NCBI RefSeq assembly: GCF_017798165.1 | Contig: NZ_CP059068.1 | Coordinates: 1,674,001 to 1,738,000, forward strand | Length of the DNA stretch: 64,000 bases | Direction of reading: 5' to 3' | Source: Rhodoferax sp. AJA081-3 | GTDB taxonomy: Bacteria; Pseudomonadota; Gammaproteobacteria; Burkholderiales; Burkholderiaceae_C | In this document: positions 9,475-18,116 of the stretch, in pieces | How the letters are laid out: every line of letters starts with the position of its first letter | Position numbering within the stretch: position 1 is the stretch's first letter | Notes under the pieces: model-generated | Told to the model about the DNA's origin: nothing | Database searches by the model: none | Seen by the model: the letters and a program-made list of their open reading frames with translations, nothing else | Program-made: the position numbers and the translations under genes

Positions 9475-9987
9475 TCAGCGAACTTCCGGAAGGGACACCG
9501 AGTCCTTTGTTTGCTGGAAGACGGACCATGCTTCTCTGACGACACTATCGAATTCATTGGCGGGAAGAAGTGCAACACCTTTGAAGTTGCTATTTGACCC
9601 GTAATACAACCGATCAACGTCACCATCCTTTACAAGAAACATGACATCCCCGTCGTCATACACACCGAAGGGCACTGCCAGATATTCTCGACCTTCTGGC
9701 TGACCAGTATCAGCACTTGGAAACGTGTACTCATTAAGCAAGGTGTAGATTTCACTGTCACTTTGGCCAAAGTGGTCTTTGATGAAAGAACCTTGCGTTA
9801 GGTGCAGGGCTGCGTGGTGGAGCAATTCAAAGAGATTGGAGCCCACTTCATGAACGATATTCTTGCGATTTCCAAGCAAGGTGAAATTCACGTAGACGTC
9901 GAAAACGCCGTTATGAATGGTTGGCGTACTCCAATCAATAACAATATTCCAAGCAATGGCAAATTTTGAGGGATCGCCGATCAACAT
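9475..9987 (-). CDS. Imm42-type immunity protein, orphan
   Basis: Resembles the Imm42 family of immunity proteins, which neutralise polymorphic or contact-dependent toxins. The N-terminus MLIGDPSKFAIAWNIVIDW fits the family opening (GDP.KFAI) from memory. The protein has 170 residues. The ATG at 9987 has a GAAGG site and is preferred to one nine bases upstream. Codon use is visibly more AT-rich than in the neighbours (runs such as gaaattcacg, caataacaat), suggesting horizontal acquisition. No toxin gene lies on either side in this window. It may be a defensive orphan or the remnant of a toxin cassette. The family call is moderate. Confidence 0.65.
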   Translation of the reverse strand: MLIGDPSKFAIAWNIVIDWSTPTIHNGVFDVYVNFTLLGNRKNIVHEVGSNLFELLHHAALHLTQGSFIKDHFGQSDSEIYTLLNEYTFPSADTGQPEGREYLAVPFGVYDDGDVMFLVKDGDVDRLYYGSNSNFKGVALLPANEFDSVVREAWSVFQQTKDSVSLPEVR

Positions 9988-10032
9988 AGGTTGCACCTTC
10001 TATAGTTTTACGCCTAGCATCCCGCACTCCAG

Positions 10033-10122
10033 CACCAGGCAAGGCGCAGGTGTTCTGCGCAGGTCAAGGAGGAGGCCGAAGGCGGGGGGACACGGAGCAG
10101 AACACCTGCGCCCTGCCTGGTG
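10033..10122. repeat. 26-bp near-perfect inverted repeat with 38-base loop
   Basis: CACCAGGCAAGGCGCAGG(TGTTCTGC) at 10033-10058 is the reverse complement of 10097-10122 apart from one base. The intervening 38 bases are purine-rich (AAGGAGGAGG). It lies between the ZIP transporter stop and the imm42 start, with no T run. It could be a folded RNA, a recombination remnant, or a strong cruciform. Confidence 0.85.
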
Positions 10123-10148
10123 CGGGCGAAGAAAGTTGCCGCATGAAG

Positions 10149-10979
10149 TCAGTGCGCGTGGGCCAAACTGCTCATCACGGTCACCAACCCAATACCCAAG
10201 CCCAACCAGGTGATCTGGGCGAATGTTTCAGACAGCGACAGGCGCTTTTGCAGCTGGGGTATCAAATCGGCCAGCGCCACGTAGACAAAACTGCTGGAAG
10301 CCACCACCAGAAAATACGGCAGGTAGTCGTGTAAGGCATCGACTAGCCAATAACCGGCCAGCCCACCCAAGGCGGTGACGGCGCCGGCCAAGGACACTTT
10401 GACCAGGGCCATGCGTTTGTTGCTGGCGCCCGAGCGCAAGACCATCAGGTCGCCCATGTGGTGGGGCACCTCGTGGGCCAACACGGCCAGCGCGGCAATG
10501 GCGCCCAGACGCATGTCGGCCATAAACGCCGAGGCAATCAGGATACCGTCGCCAAAACAGTGCACGCTGTCACCGGTCAGGATGGCCCAGCTTCCGGGCT
10601 GGCTGGGTGCATGGGCAGCAGGCACGCCGTGTGCATGGCCGCCATGGTCATGGCTGTGGCTGTGGCTGTGGTGATCGTGGTGGTCATCGCCGGCATGGTG
10701 GTGGTGCTCATGGCCGTGGTGCCACAGCTCGGCCTTGTCCAGCAGGAAAAAAAACACCAGGCCCAACAACAGGGTCAAAAACAACTCATGGGCGCCCACC
10801 GGACCTTCAAACGCTTCCGGCAGCAGGTGCAAAAAAGCAGTGGCCATCAAGGCACCAGCCGCCAGGCTGAGCATGTGTTGTGTATAACGGGCCAACACAC
10901 CAAAACTCAGGGCCGCGGCCAACCACACGGAGCCTATCCCTGCCACCAGGGTTCCTACCAAAATTGCTACCAAAGTCAT
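10149..10979 (-). CDS. ZIP-family divalent metal transporter
   Basis: An inner-membrane importer of zinc or other divalent cations (ZIP/SLC39 family). The protein has 276 residues with about eight membrane segments. A very histidine-rich cytoplasmic loop (residues 87-123, repeated HH, HSHSHSH) lies between the third and fourth segments. The metal-site motifs HCFGDG (140-145) and HEVPHHMGD (169-177) correspond to HNxxDG and HELPHELGD of the family. The start ATG at 10979 lies within a repeat A copy (10965-11008), so the first residues MTLVAI are repeat-encoded and no clear ribosome binding site is seen. The metal is probably zinc; this is not provable here. Confidence 0.9.
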   Translation of the reverse strand: MTLVAILVGTLVAGIGSVWLAAALSFGVLARYTQHMLSLAAGALMATAFLHLLPEAFEGPVGAHELFLTLLLGLVFFFLLDKAELWHHGHEHHHHAGDDHHDHHSHSHSHDHGGHAHGVPAAHAPSQPGSWAILTGDSVHCFGDGILIASAFMADMRLGAIAALAVLAHEVPHHMGDLMVLRSGASNKRMALVKVSLAGAVTALGGLAGYWLVDALHDYLPYFLVVASSSFVYVALADLIPQLQKRLSLSETFAQITWLGLGIGLVTVMSSLAHAH

Positions 10980-11008
10980 AGCGTACTACGTAGATTCCTA
11001 GGGGGCTA
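10965..11008 (+). repeat. Repeat A copy 3 (covers the ZIP gene start)
   Basis: Exact anchors TGCTA-N9-TAGC-N18-GGGGGCTA followed by GAGCC. The ZIP transporter's ATG (10977-10979) lies inside the N9 segment, antisense to the repeat, so the repeat forms both the first codons and the ribosome-binding region. Confidence 0.85.
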
Positions 11009-11027
11009 GAGCCCCAAAACACTAAAA

Positions 11028-11058
11028 GTCAAAAAACAAAACCGCCCCGAAGGGCGGT
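11028..11058 (-). terminator. Intrinsic terminator after the dienelactone hydrolase gene
   Basis: On the minus strand ACCGCCC-TTCG-GGGCGGT is followed by TTTGTTTTTT. It sits 24 bases past the hydrolase stop codon and before the ZIP gene. Confidence 0.85.
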
Positions 11059-11081
11059 TCTGGCTGAGCCGGGATGGCGAA

Positions 11082-11987
11082 TCAGACGCCATGGGCCTTG
11101 AACCACTCCAGCGCCCGCTGGAAACCGTCTTCCGCGGCTTCCTTGCGGTAGCTGGGCCGGTAATCCGCATGGAAAGCATGGGGGGCTTGAGGGTACACCA
11201 CAAACTCGCTGGCCTTGGCGGCCTTGTTGCCTTTGGCACCGGCATCAGCCAGTGCGTCCTTCATTTCGTTGACCGTGGTCAGCGGAATGCCACCGTCCTG
11301 GCCGCCATACAGGCCTAACACCGGCGCCTTGAGCGTAGCCGCCAATTGCACGGGGTGTTTGGGTGTGAGGGCAGATGCGGCACCCACCAAACGACCGTAC
11401 CAGGCCACACCGGCCTTGACGTTTTTGCTGTGCTCGGCATACAGCCAGGTGGCACGGCCACCCCAGCAAAAACCGGTCACGCCAACACGTTTGGTGTTGC
11501 CACCGTTTTCGCTGGCCCATTTCACGGCACCGTCCAGATCGGCCATCACCTGCGCATCGGGCACCTTGGCCACCACTTCGGCCAGCAGTTTGCTGACATC
11601 GGTATATTTGCTGGCGTCACCCTGGCGGGCATACAGATCGGGGGCGATGGCAAGGTAGCCTGCCTTGGCAAAGCGGCGGCAGGTGTCGGCAATGTATTCA
11701 TGCACGCCAAAAATTTCCTGCACGACCAGGATCACCGGGAGATTGCTCTTGCCCTCGGGGGCCGCGTAATAAAACGGCACCGAAAAGCCTTCCATGTCGT
11801 AAATGCCCTCACCCGCGGCCAGGCCCGTGGTGGGTGTCTTGACGGCGGTTTGGGCCATGATGGGCATGGCAGTGGCGGCATAACCTACACCCAAAGCGGT
11901 CTTGAGCGCGGTGCGGCGGGTGGCGCCGGCCTCCGTCGTCTTTCCAGGCAACAGCGAATCCAGTCCGTTCTTCACTTCATCCAGCAT
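11082..11987 (-). CDS. Dienelactone hydrolase family protein, Tat-exported
   Basis: An alpha/beta hydrolase related to dienelactone hydrolase (carboxymethylenebutenolidase). The protein has 301 residues. A twin-arginine signal (TRRTALKTALGVGYAATAMP) at about residues 23-42 implies folding in the cytoplasm and export. The catalytic triad is visible as cysteine in GFCWGG, aspartate in YGGQDGGIP and histidine in PHAFHADYRPSY. The N-terminal region before the signal is about 22 residues, long for a Tat leader but common in this subfamily. It is followed by its own terminator. The substrate is unknown, and many family members are promiscuous esterases. Confidence 0.9.
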   Translation of the reverse strand: MLDEVKNGLDSLLPGKTTEAGATRRTALKTALGVGYAATAMPIMAQTAVKTPTTGLAAGEGIYDMEGFSVPFYYAAPEGKSNLPVILVVQEIFGVHEYIADTCRRFAKAGYLAIAPDLYARQGDASKYTDVSKLLAEVVAKVPDAQVMADLDGAVKWASENGGNTKRVGVTGFCWGGRATWLYAEHSKNVKAGVAWYGRLVGAASALTPKHPVQLAATLKAPVLGLYGGQDGGIPLTTVNEMKDALADAGAKGNKAAKASEFVVYPQAPHAFHADYRPSYRKEAAEDGFQRALEWFKAHGV

Positions 11988-12071
11988 GTCTATCTCCGTG
12001 GTGGGGTTAAAAGCGTTCCAGTGTAGGCAGTAAGGTCTGCCCTGTGTGACCCAGGGGACTCTTGATCTCCG

Positions 12072-14087
12072 TTAAAAGGTCTCCCAATCGTCGTCCCCTC
12101 CGGCGGGAGTAACCTTGGTGCTGGTTTTGGGGGGCGCTGGCGTAGCGGATGAAAGGGCAATCTTGGCGGCAGCGGGACGCGCCACCGCGCGTACGGGTGC
12201 GGACTTTGCAGCGGATGGCGGCACCGGTGCTGCCTTGGCAGGCGTGGCGGCGCGGGCCCTGGGCTGCACCACACTGTGCTCGGAGTCACCGAGTTTGAAT
12301 ACGGCCACCACCTGCACCAGGTCTTGCGCCTGACCCTTGAGTCCCGTGGCTGCGGCAGCCATTTCTTCCACCAGGGCCGCATTCTGCTGGGTGGTCTGGT
12401 CCATCTGGGTCACTGCTTCACCCACCTGGGCCACACCCGACGCCTGCTCGCTGCTGGCCACACTGATCTCACCCATGATGGAGGTCACACGCTGGATAGA
12501 GCCCACCACCTCGGCCATGGTCACACCGGCCTGGTCGACCAGGGTGGTGCCGTGCTCCACACGCTCGACACTGGCGTTGATCAGTTGTTTGATCTCTTTG
12601 GCGGCCTCTGCCGAGCGGCCGGCCAGGCTGCGCACCTCGCTGGCCACTACAGCAAACCCGCGGCCCTGTTCACCGGCCCTGGCAGCTTCCACCGCGGCAT
12701 TCAGCGCCAGGATATTGGTCTGGAAGGCGATGCCGTCGATGACGCTGATGATGTCGCTGATCTTCTTCGAGCTGTCGTTGATGCCCTTCATGGTTTCCAC
12801 CACCTGGCCCACGACCTCACCCCCTTTGACCGCCACGGTGGACGCACTCTGGGCCAACTGGTTGGCCTGGCGGGCGCTGTCGGCATTTTGTTTGACGGTG
12901 GAGCCCAGCTCCTCCATGCTGGCCGCGGTTTCTTCCAGCGCGCTGGCCTGTTGTTCGGTGCGGGCAGAGAGGTCGTTGTTGCCCTGGGCGATTTCTGCAC
13001 TGGCCGTGGCTACGCCCTCTGCGCTTTGCCGCACCTGGGCCAGCACACCCTGCATCTTGCTGACAAACTGGTTGTAGCTTTGCCCAATGGCGGCCAGTTC
13101 GTCATTGCCATCGGCCGACAGTCGCAGCGTCAGATCACCACTGCCTGCGCCGATCTCGTGCATGGTGTCGCGCAGCACCAGCATGCGACCCAGCAGACGG
13201 GTCAGCAACATGCCCATCAGGGCGACCGCCACCAATGAAATCACAAAGCTGCTGATGAAGGATGCACGCGACATGGCGGTGATGCCGGCCAAGGCCTCGT
13301 CCTTGTGCAGGGCCACCACCAGCAGCCATTCGGTGCCGGGGATAGGCTCCATATGTACCAGGCGGTCCACGCCGTCTACCATGATGTCGGTCAGGCTGTC
13401 CTTGGACTGGCTGGTCAGGCCCGCGCCGCCCAGGCTGGGGGCAATGTCGGTCACGGGTTTGAGCACCATGCCCACGTTTTCATGCACCATGACCTTGCCA
13501 GCCTTGCTGACAATGAAACCAAAGGTGTTGGGTGTTGGGCGGATGGAGGCCACGTTGGAGGCCACGCCGTCCATGAACACATCGAGCGCCGTCACGGCTT
13601 TGACCGTACCGCCGTCCTTGACTGCACCCGCAAAGGTAATCACCAGTTTCTTGGTGGCGGCATCCACATAGGGCTCTGTCAGCGCAATGCCGCTGGACGC
13701 CGAGGCCTGCTGGTACCAGGGGCGGCCGGTGGGGTCGTAACCGGGTGGCAGATCCTGCTTCTCGGAGAAGATCATGCGTTTGTCGGGGTAACCCACGTAG
13801 GCGGTGTCCACACCGCCGGCAATCTTGGCCTGTTTCAAAGCCTCCACCGGGTCCGGCATGTCGGCCGTGGGGGCCATGCTGCGCACCACCTGCTGACGGG
13901 CGGCAACCCACAGGCCAATACTCTCGGCATGGGAGCGGGCCAGCGCGGTGGTTTGGGCGTTGAGGGACTGCAGGGCATGGTGTTTGGCAATCACCATGTT
14001 GGTCACGGTCAGGATGATCAAGCCGACGAAGGTCAGCAAACCCACCACAAAGATGATGCGGCTGCGCAGACTGGAAAACTGAGGCAT
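12072..14087 (-). CDS. Methyl-accepting chemotaxis protein with dCache-type sensor domain
   Basis: A membrane chemoreceptor that signals through CheW/CheA to the flagellar motor. The protein has 671 residues from the ATG at 14087, chosen over 14111 because AAGGAG lies six bases upstream. Order: membrane segment (about 10-30), periplasmic Cache-like sensor ([26 protein letters not shown] stretch), second membrane segment (about 280-300), HAMP, then the signalling domain. The signalling tip reads [33 protein letters not shown] in two runs. An Ala/Pro-rich linker leads to the C-terminal pentapeptide DWETF, which matches the CheR/CheB docking tether (consensus NWETF). Cache domains often bind amino or organic acids; the ligand is unknown. 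It is a single gene, not in a che operon. Confidence 0.95.
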   Translation of the reverse strand: MPQFSSLRSRIIFVVGLLTFVGLIILTVTNMVIAKHHALQSLNAQTTALARSHAESIGLWVAARQQVVRSMAPTADMPDPVEALKQAKIAGGVDTAYVGYPDKRMIFSEKQDLPPGYDPTGRPWYQQASASSGIALTEPYVDAATKKLVITFAGAVKDGGTVKAVTALDVFMDGVASNVASIRPTPNTFGFIVSKAGKVMVHENVGMVLKPVTDIAPSLGGAGLTSQSKDSLTDIMVDGVDRLVHMEPIPGTEWLLVVALHKDEALAGITAMSRASFISSFVISLVAVALMGMLLTRLLGRMLVLRDTMHEIGAGSGDLTLRLSADGNDELAAIGQSYNQFVSKMQGVLAQVRQSAEGVATASAEIAQGNNDLSARTEQQASALEETAASMEELGSTVKQNADSARQANQLAQSASTVAVKGGEVVGQVVETMKGINDSSKKISDIISVIDGIAFQTNILALNAAVEAARAGEQGRGFAVVASEVRSLAGRSAEAAKEIKQLINASVERVEHGTTLVDQAGVTMAEVVGSIQRVTSIMGEISVASSEQASGVAQVGEAVTQMDQTTQQNAALVEEMAAAATGLKGQAQDLVQVVAVFKLGDSEHSVVQPRARAATPAKAAPVPPSAAKSAPVRAVARPAAAKIALSSATPAPPKTSTKVTPAGGDDDWETF

Positions 14088-14150
14088 GGTGTGCTCCTTA
14101 TTCGCACCCACAGCTTACCCCATGGTCACACAATCTGTAACAAAAAAACT

Positions 14151-17006
14151 TCAGTGCGCCTTGTCCCAGTTGGGGCCCACGCCGACCTCGGCCAGCAGCG
14201 GTACTTTCAACTCCGCCACACCGGCCATCAGGCGCGGGATTTCGGTCCTGAGCCAGTCCACCTCAGCCTCAGGCACTTCGAACACCAGTTCGTCGTGCAC
14301 CTGCATGATCATCTTCGTGCCGCGTTGCTCACGGTCCAGTACCTGCTGCACGGCATTCATGCTGAGCTTGATGAGGTCGGCCGCCGTGCCCTGCATGGGC
14401 GCGTTGATGGCGGCGCGCTCCAGGCCCGCCAGCTGCGCGCCCTTGGCACTTTGGATGCCGCCCAGTTGCAGGCGCCGGCCAAACACGGTTTCCACATAAC
14501 CCTGCTGGCGGGCCAGCGCACGGGTGGACTCCATGTAGTTCTTGACTCCCGGGTAACGCTCAAAATAACGGGCGATGTAGTTCTTTGCGGCCGTGTTGTC
14601 TATGCCCAGGTTGCGCGCCAGACCAAAGGCACTCATGCCGTAGATCAGACCGAAATTGATGACCTTGGCGTAGCGGCGCTGTTCGCTTGACACTTGGTCC
14701 ACGGGCACACTGAACACCTCGGCTGCGGTGGCGCGGTGCACGTCCAGGCCGTCGTGGAAGGCCTTGAGTAACGCTGCGTCGTCGCTGATGTGGGCCATGA
14801 TGCGCAGCTCGATCTGCGAGTAGTCGGCGCTGGCAATCACACTGCCAGCCGGTGCCACAAAGGCCTCACGCACACGCCGGCCCTCGGGTGTGCGGATGGG
14901 GATGTTTTGCAGGTTGGGGTCGTTGCTGCTCAAGCGCCCGGTCACCGCCACCGCCTGCGCATAGTGGGTATGCACACGGCCGGTACGTGGCAGGGCCAGT
15001 TGGGCCAACTTGTCGGTGTAAGTACCCTTGAGCTTGGCCAGGCCGCGGTGCTCCAGCAGCTTGGCCGGCAGCGGGTAGTCTTCTGCCAGTTTCTCCAGCA
15101 CTTCTTCGTCCGTGCTGCGCGCGCCGGTGGCGGTTTTCTTGACCACCGGCATGCCCAGCTTGTCGAAGAAGATTTCGCCCAGTTGTTTGGGGCTGCTGAG
15201 GTTGAACGGCTGGCCCGCGATTTCATAGGCCTCGGACTCCAGCTGCAGAATGCGCTGGCCCAGTTCATGGCTTTGTTTGGCCAGTGTGGGCGCGTCGATC
15301 AGCACACCATTGCGCTCGATGCGGTACAGCGTCTCGCTGCTGGCGATTTCGAGTTCGTAGATGAACTTGAGTTTGTCATTCGCCTCCAGCTGCGGCCACA
15401 ACACGCGGTGCACATCCAGCGTCTGGTCCGAGTCTTCACAGGAGTATTCCGCGGCCTTGGCAATATCGACCTGGTCGAACGAGATCTGGTTGGCACCCTT
15501 GCCACACAGGTCTTCAAAACTGATGCCGCTGCGCCCCACATGGCGTTCGGCCAGGCTACTGAGGCCGTGGGGCAGGTGCACTTCCAGCACATAACTTTGC
15601 AGCATGGTGTCGTGCGCGTAGCCCTGCACCTCGATGCCGTGGTTGGCAAAGACATGGCGGTCGTATTTGATGTGTTGGCCCAGCTTCTTTTTCGCGGCGT
15701 CTTCCAGCCAAGGCCTGAGTTTGGCCAGTACTGCGTCACGGTCCAGTTGTTCTGGCGCGTCGGGGTAGCGGTGGGTCAGCGGGATGTAGGCGGCCTCCCC
15801 AGGCTGGACGCTGAAGGAGATGCCGACGATTTCAGCGCGCATCTCGTCCAGCGAGGTGGTTTCGGTGTCCAGCGCGGTCAGCTCTGCAGCCTGCAGCTTG
15901 ACGAGCCAGGTGTCAAACTGCTCCCAGGTCAGGATGGTGTCGTAGGAATGGGGGTCGGATCCACGCAGCGCAGCGGAGCTGGCTCTGACCCCCATTCCGG
16001 TGTCGGAGGAAGTGTCGTCATCGAACAGACCGGGCGACGACGTCTTCGCTCGCCCGGAAACGGGGTCAGAGCCGGCGCCGCTTTGCGGCTTGGATCCGAC
16101 CCCATTTCCTGCGGCCAGCTGAGCCTCCAGCGACTTGGCCAGTCCCTTGAACCCATACTTCTCGCAAAATATGCGCAGAGCCCCCGTATCTTGTACTCCT
16201 ACAGCTATCGAATCCATAGCAGGCAAGCCAGATACCCAACCCGTCAGATCACAATCCGTCTTGATGGTCAGCAGCGAACGCCCCGTGGGCAGCCAGTCCA
16301 GCGCCTGGCGCAGGTTCTCACCCACCACACCTTTGATGTTGGCGGCGTTGTCCACTACGCCCTGCAGCGAGCCGTATTCCTGCAACCACTTCACAGCCGT
16401 CTTGGGGCCGACCTTGGAGACACCCGGCACGTTGTCCACGGTGTCACCCACCAGGGTCTGGTAGTCCAGCATCAGACTGGCCGGCACACCAAACTCGGCC
16501 TCCACCCCCGCCATGTCGCGGCGCTTGCCATTCATGGTGTCAATGATGGTGATGTGTTCGTTGACCAGTTGGGCCAAGTCCTTGTCGCCGCTGCTGATGA
16601 TGACTTCGATGCCCTGGCTGGCGGCCGCGGCGGCCAGCGTGCCGATGACGTCGTCGGCTTCCACGCCCGGCACATCCAGCACCGGCCAGCCCAGCAGGCG
16701 CACCACCTCGTGGATGGGCGCAATCTGGCTGCGCAAATCATCCGGCATGGGGTCGCGGTTGGCCTTGTACTGGGGGTAGATGGTGTCGCGGAAGGTCGGG
16801 CCCTTGGCGTCGAACACACAGGCCACATACTGGGCCGGGTACTCCTTGCGCAGGGACTGCATCATATTGACCATGATGCGTATCGCACCGGTCTTTTGCA
16901 CCGTGCCGTCGGGCAGCGTGATGCTCATATCGCCGCCGCCTGCAAAAAAGGCACGGTACAGGTAGCTGGAGCCATCAACCAGCAGCAGGGTTTTCTTATC
17001 AGTCAT
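14151..17006 (-). CDS. polA: DNA polymerase I
   Basis: Fills gaps in repair and removes Okazaki primers. The protein has 951 residues from the ATG at 17006 (MTDKKTLLLVDGSS); the longer frame to 17051 lacks support. The 5'-3' nuclease domain covers about 1-285, with VPGVEADDVIG and the VGDTVDNVPGV helix-hairpin-helix. The proofreading domain keeps DTET (from D380). The polymerase has SADYSQIELR (motif A), RYAKVINFGLIYG (motif B) and QVHDELVFEVP (motif C). Two repeat insertions lengthen the region between nuclease and proofreading domains. Residues about 260-280 come from a repeat A copy, and residues about 304-352 (low complexity, Ser/Gly/Asp) from a palindromic REP-like pair. All catalytic motifs are intact. 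Confidence 0.97.
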   Translation of the reverse strand: MTDKKTLLLVDGSSYLYRAFFAGGGDMSITLPDGTVQKTGAIRIMVNMMQSLRKEYPAQYVACVFDAKGPTFRDTIYPQYKANRDPMPDDLRSQIAPIHEVVRLLGWPVLDVPGVEADDVIGTLAAAAASQGIEVIISSGDKDLAQLVNEHITIIDTMNGKRRDMAGVEAEFGVPASLMLDYQTLVGDTVDNVPGVSKVGPKTAVKWLQEYGSLQGVVDNAANIKGVVGENLRQALDWLPTGRSLLTIKTDCDLTGWVSGLPAMDSIAVGVQDTGALRIFCEKYGFKGLAKSLEAQLAAGNGVGSKPQSGAGSDPVSGRAKTSSPGLFDDDTSSDTGMGVRASSAALRGSDPHSYDTILTWEQFDTWLVKLQAAELTALDTETTSLDEMRAEIVGISFSVQPGEAAYIPLTHRYPDAPEQLDRDAVLAKLRPWLEDAAKKKLGQHIKYDRHVFANHGIEVQGYAHDTMLQSYVLEVHLPHGLSSLAERHVGRSGISFEDLCGKGANQISFDQVDIAKAAEYSCEDSDQTLDVHRVLWPQLEANDKLKFIYELEIASSETLYRIERNGVLIDAPTLAKQSHELGQRILQLESEAYEIAGQPFNLSSPKQLGEIFFDKLGMPVVKKTATGARSTDEEVLEKLAEDYPLPAKLLEHRGLAKLKGTYTDKLAQLALPRTGRVHTHYAQAVAVTGRLSSNDPNLQNIPIRTPEGRRVREAFVAPAGSVIASADYSQIELRIMAHISDDAALLKAFHDGLDVHRATAAEVFSVPVDQVSSEQRRYAKVINFGLIYGMSAFGLARNLGIDNTAAKNYIARYFERYPGVKNYMESTRALARQQGYVETVFGRRLQLGGIQSAKGAQLAGLERAAINAPMQGTAADLIKLSMNAVQQVLDREQRGTKMIMQVHDELVFEVPEAEVDWLRTEIPRLMAGVAELKVPLLAEVGVGPNWDKAH
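15951..16103. repeat. Palindromic REP-like pair inside polA
   Basis: Two 42-bp units in inverted orientation (15951-15992 and 16062-16103) begin or end GGGGTCGGATCCA and GGCTCTGACCCC. They differ only in the middle. Between them CCGGGCGA and TCGCCCGG (16030-16037, 16050-16057) form a central palindrome. The arrangement resembles a bacterial interspersed mosaic element made of REP units, here translated as part of the PolA linker. No other copy is seen in the window. Confidence 0.85.
16178..16221 (-). repeat. Repeat A copy 4 (inside polA)
   Basis: Exact anchors TGCTA-N9-TAGC-N18-GGGGGC on the minus strand, sense to polA. It is read as LPAMDSIAVGVQDTGALRIF in the same frame as the sense copies in uvrD and trpF. 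Confidence 0.82.
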
Positions 17007-17033
17007 GCGTGCATTTTGCCCTGAGGGCAGCTC

Positions 17034-17100
17034 TACAATCCGGACACGCACTTCTCTCTTACTACCATCACCCGGCCCCCTCCTCCTGAATCAGGGCCGG
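17034..17100 (+). promoter_or_regulatory. thrB leader: -10-like TACAAT and a GC-rich hairpin
   Basis: TACAAT at 17034-17039 resembles the -10 boxes at 6261 and 54762. Downstream CCGGCCC (17072-17078) and GGGCCGG (17094-17100) can pair around a 15-base loop, 26 bases before the thrB start. There is no T run. No threonine-rich leader peptide is seen, so classical attenuation is not supported. Confidence 0.35.
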
Positions 17101-17126
17101 CTTCTGACTTTCGGGCTCACTGACAC

Positions 17127-18116
17127 ATGGCGGTTTACACAGAGGTCTCATTCGACGAGGCCGCGGAATTCTTGCAAAGCCTGCAATTGGGAACCCTCCA
17201 GACGCTGGCGGGGTGCTCGGGCGGTATTGAAAACACCAACTATTTCGCCACCACCGACGAAGCGCCCTATGTGCTGACGCTGTTCGAGCGGCTGAGCATG
17301 GAGCAGTTGCCCTTCTACCTGCGGTTGATGAAACACCTGGCCCACCATGGCATCCCCGTGCCGGACCCGGCCACCAACCGCGATGGCGACGTGGTGCATG
17401 CCTTGAAGGGCAAACCGGCCGCCGTGGTCAACCGCCTGCGGGGCAAGAGTGAACTGGCCCCCACCGCGGCGCATTGTGCAGAAGTCGGCGCCATGCTGGC
17501 CCGTATGCATTTGGCTGGGCGCGACTTCAGCATGCAGCAGCCCCATTTGCGTGCGCTGGACTGGTGGAACGAAACCGTGCCGGTCATCCTGCCCTTTGTT
17601 CCCGCCGACCAGGCCGCCCTGTTGCAACGTGAACTGGCCTACCAGAACCACGTGGCCACGTTTTCGGCCTATGGCGCCCTGCCCCAAGGCCCCATCCACG
17701 CCGACCTGTTCCGTGACAACGTGATGTTCGAGACCCCGGAAGGCGGCACAGGCCAGCCGGTTCTGAGTGGATTCTTCGACTTTTACTTCGCCGGCATCGA
17801 CACCTGGCTGTTTGACATTGCCGTGTGCCTGAACGACTGGTGCATAGACCTGGCCACCGGTGCCCGTGACGATGCCCGCACACACGCTTTTATGGATGCA
17901 TATGTTTCCGTGCGGCCACTGACCGCGCAGGAGCGCCAGTTGTTACCGGCGATGGTGCGCGCCGCTGCGCTGCGCTTCTGGATTTCCAGGTTGTGGGACC
18001 TGCACCTGCCGCGTGAGGCCGCGGTTTTGCAGGCCCATGACCCCGACCACTTCCACCGTGTACTGCGCCAGCGTATCCTCTACCCCATGACCTCTTCACA
18101 CATCGGCGCCGCATGA
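17127..18116 (+). CDS. thrB: Homoserine kinase (ThrB, aminoglycoside-phosphotransferase fold)
   Basis: Phosphorylates homoserine for threonine synthesis. It has 329 residues of the choline-kinase/aminoglycoside-phosphotransferase fold rather than the GHMP fold of E. coli ThrB. GCSGGIENTNYF (29-40) forms the nucleotide loop, and HADLFRDN (191-198) is the catalytic loop with D193 and N198, followed by GFFDFYFAG as the metal-binding DFG equivalent. The start ATG at 17127 follows a leader of about 90 bases. The stop overlaps the next gene by ATGA, so the membrane protein downstream is probably translationally coupled. Divergent from polA. Confidence 0.93.
   Translation: MAVYTEVSFDEAAEFLQSLQLGTLQTLAGCSGGIENTNYFATTDEAPYVLTLFERLSMEQLPFYLRLMKHLAHHGIPVPDPATNRDGDVVHALKGKPAAVVNRLRGKSELAPTAAHCAEVGAMLARMHLAGRDFSMQQPHLRALDWWNETVPVILPFVPADQAALLQRELAYQNHVATFSAYGALPQGPIHADLFRDNVMFETPEGGTGQPVLSGFFDFYFAGIDTWLFDIAVCLNDWCIDLATGARDDARTHAFMDAYVSVRPLTAQERQLLPAMVRAAALRFWISRLWDLHLPREAAVLQAHDPDHFHRVLRQRILYPMTSSHIGAA

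Noticed and set aside
10033..10122. Integron attC site
   Set aside because: The arms lack the R'/R'' core boxes and no integrase is present.
12276..13238. Long open frames opposite the chemoreceptor, polA, acnB and sdhA genes
   Set aside because: They are shadows of GC-rich genes on the other strand; the translations are His/Gly/Gln-rich with no family motifs, and the opposite frame has full conserved domains.
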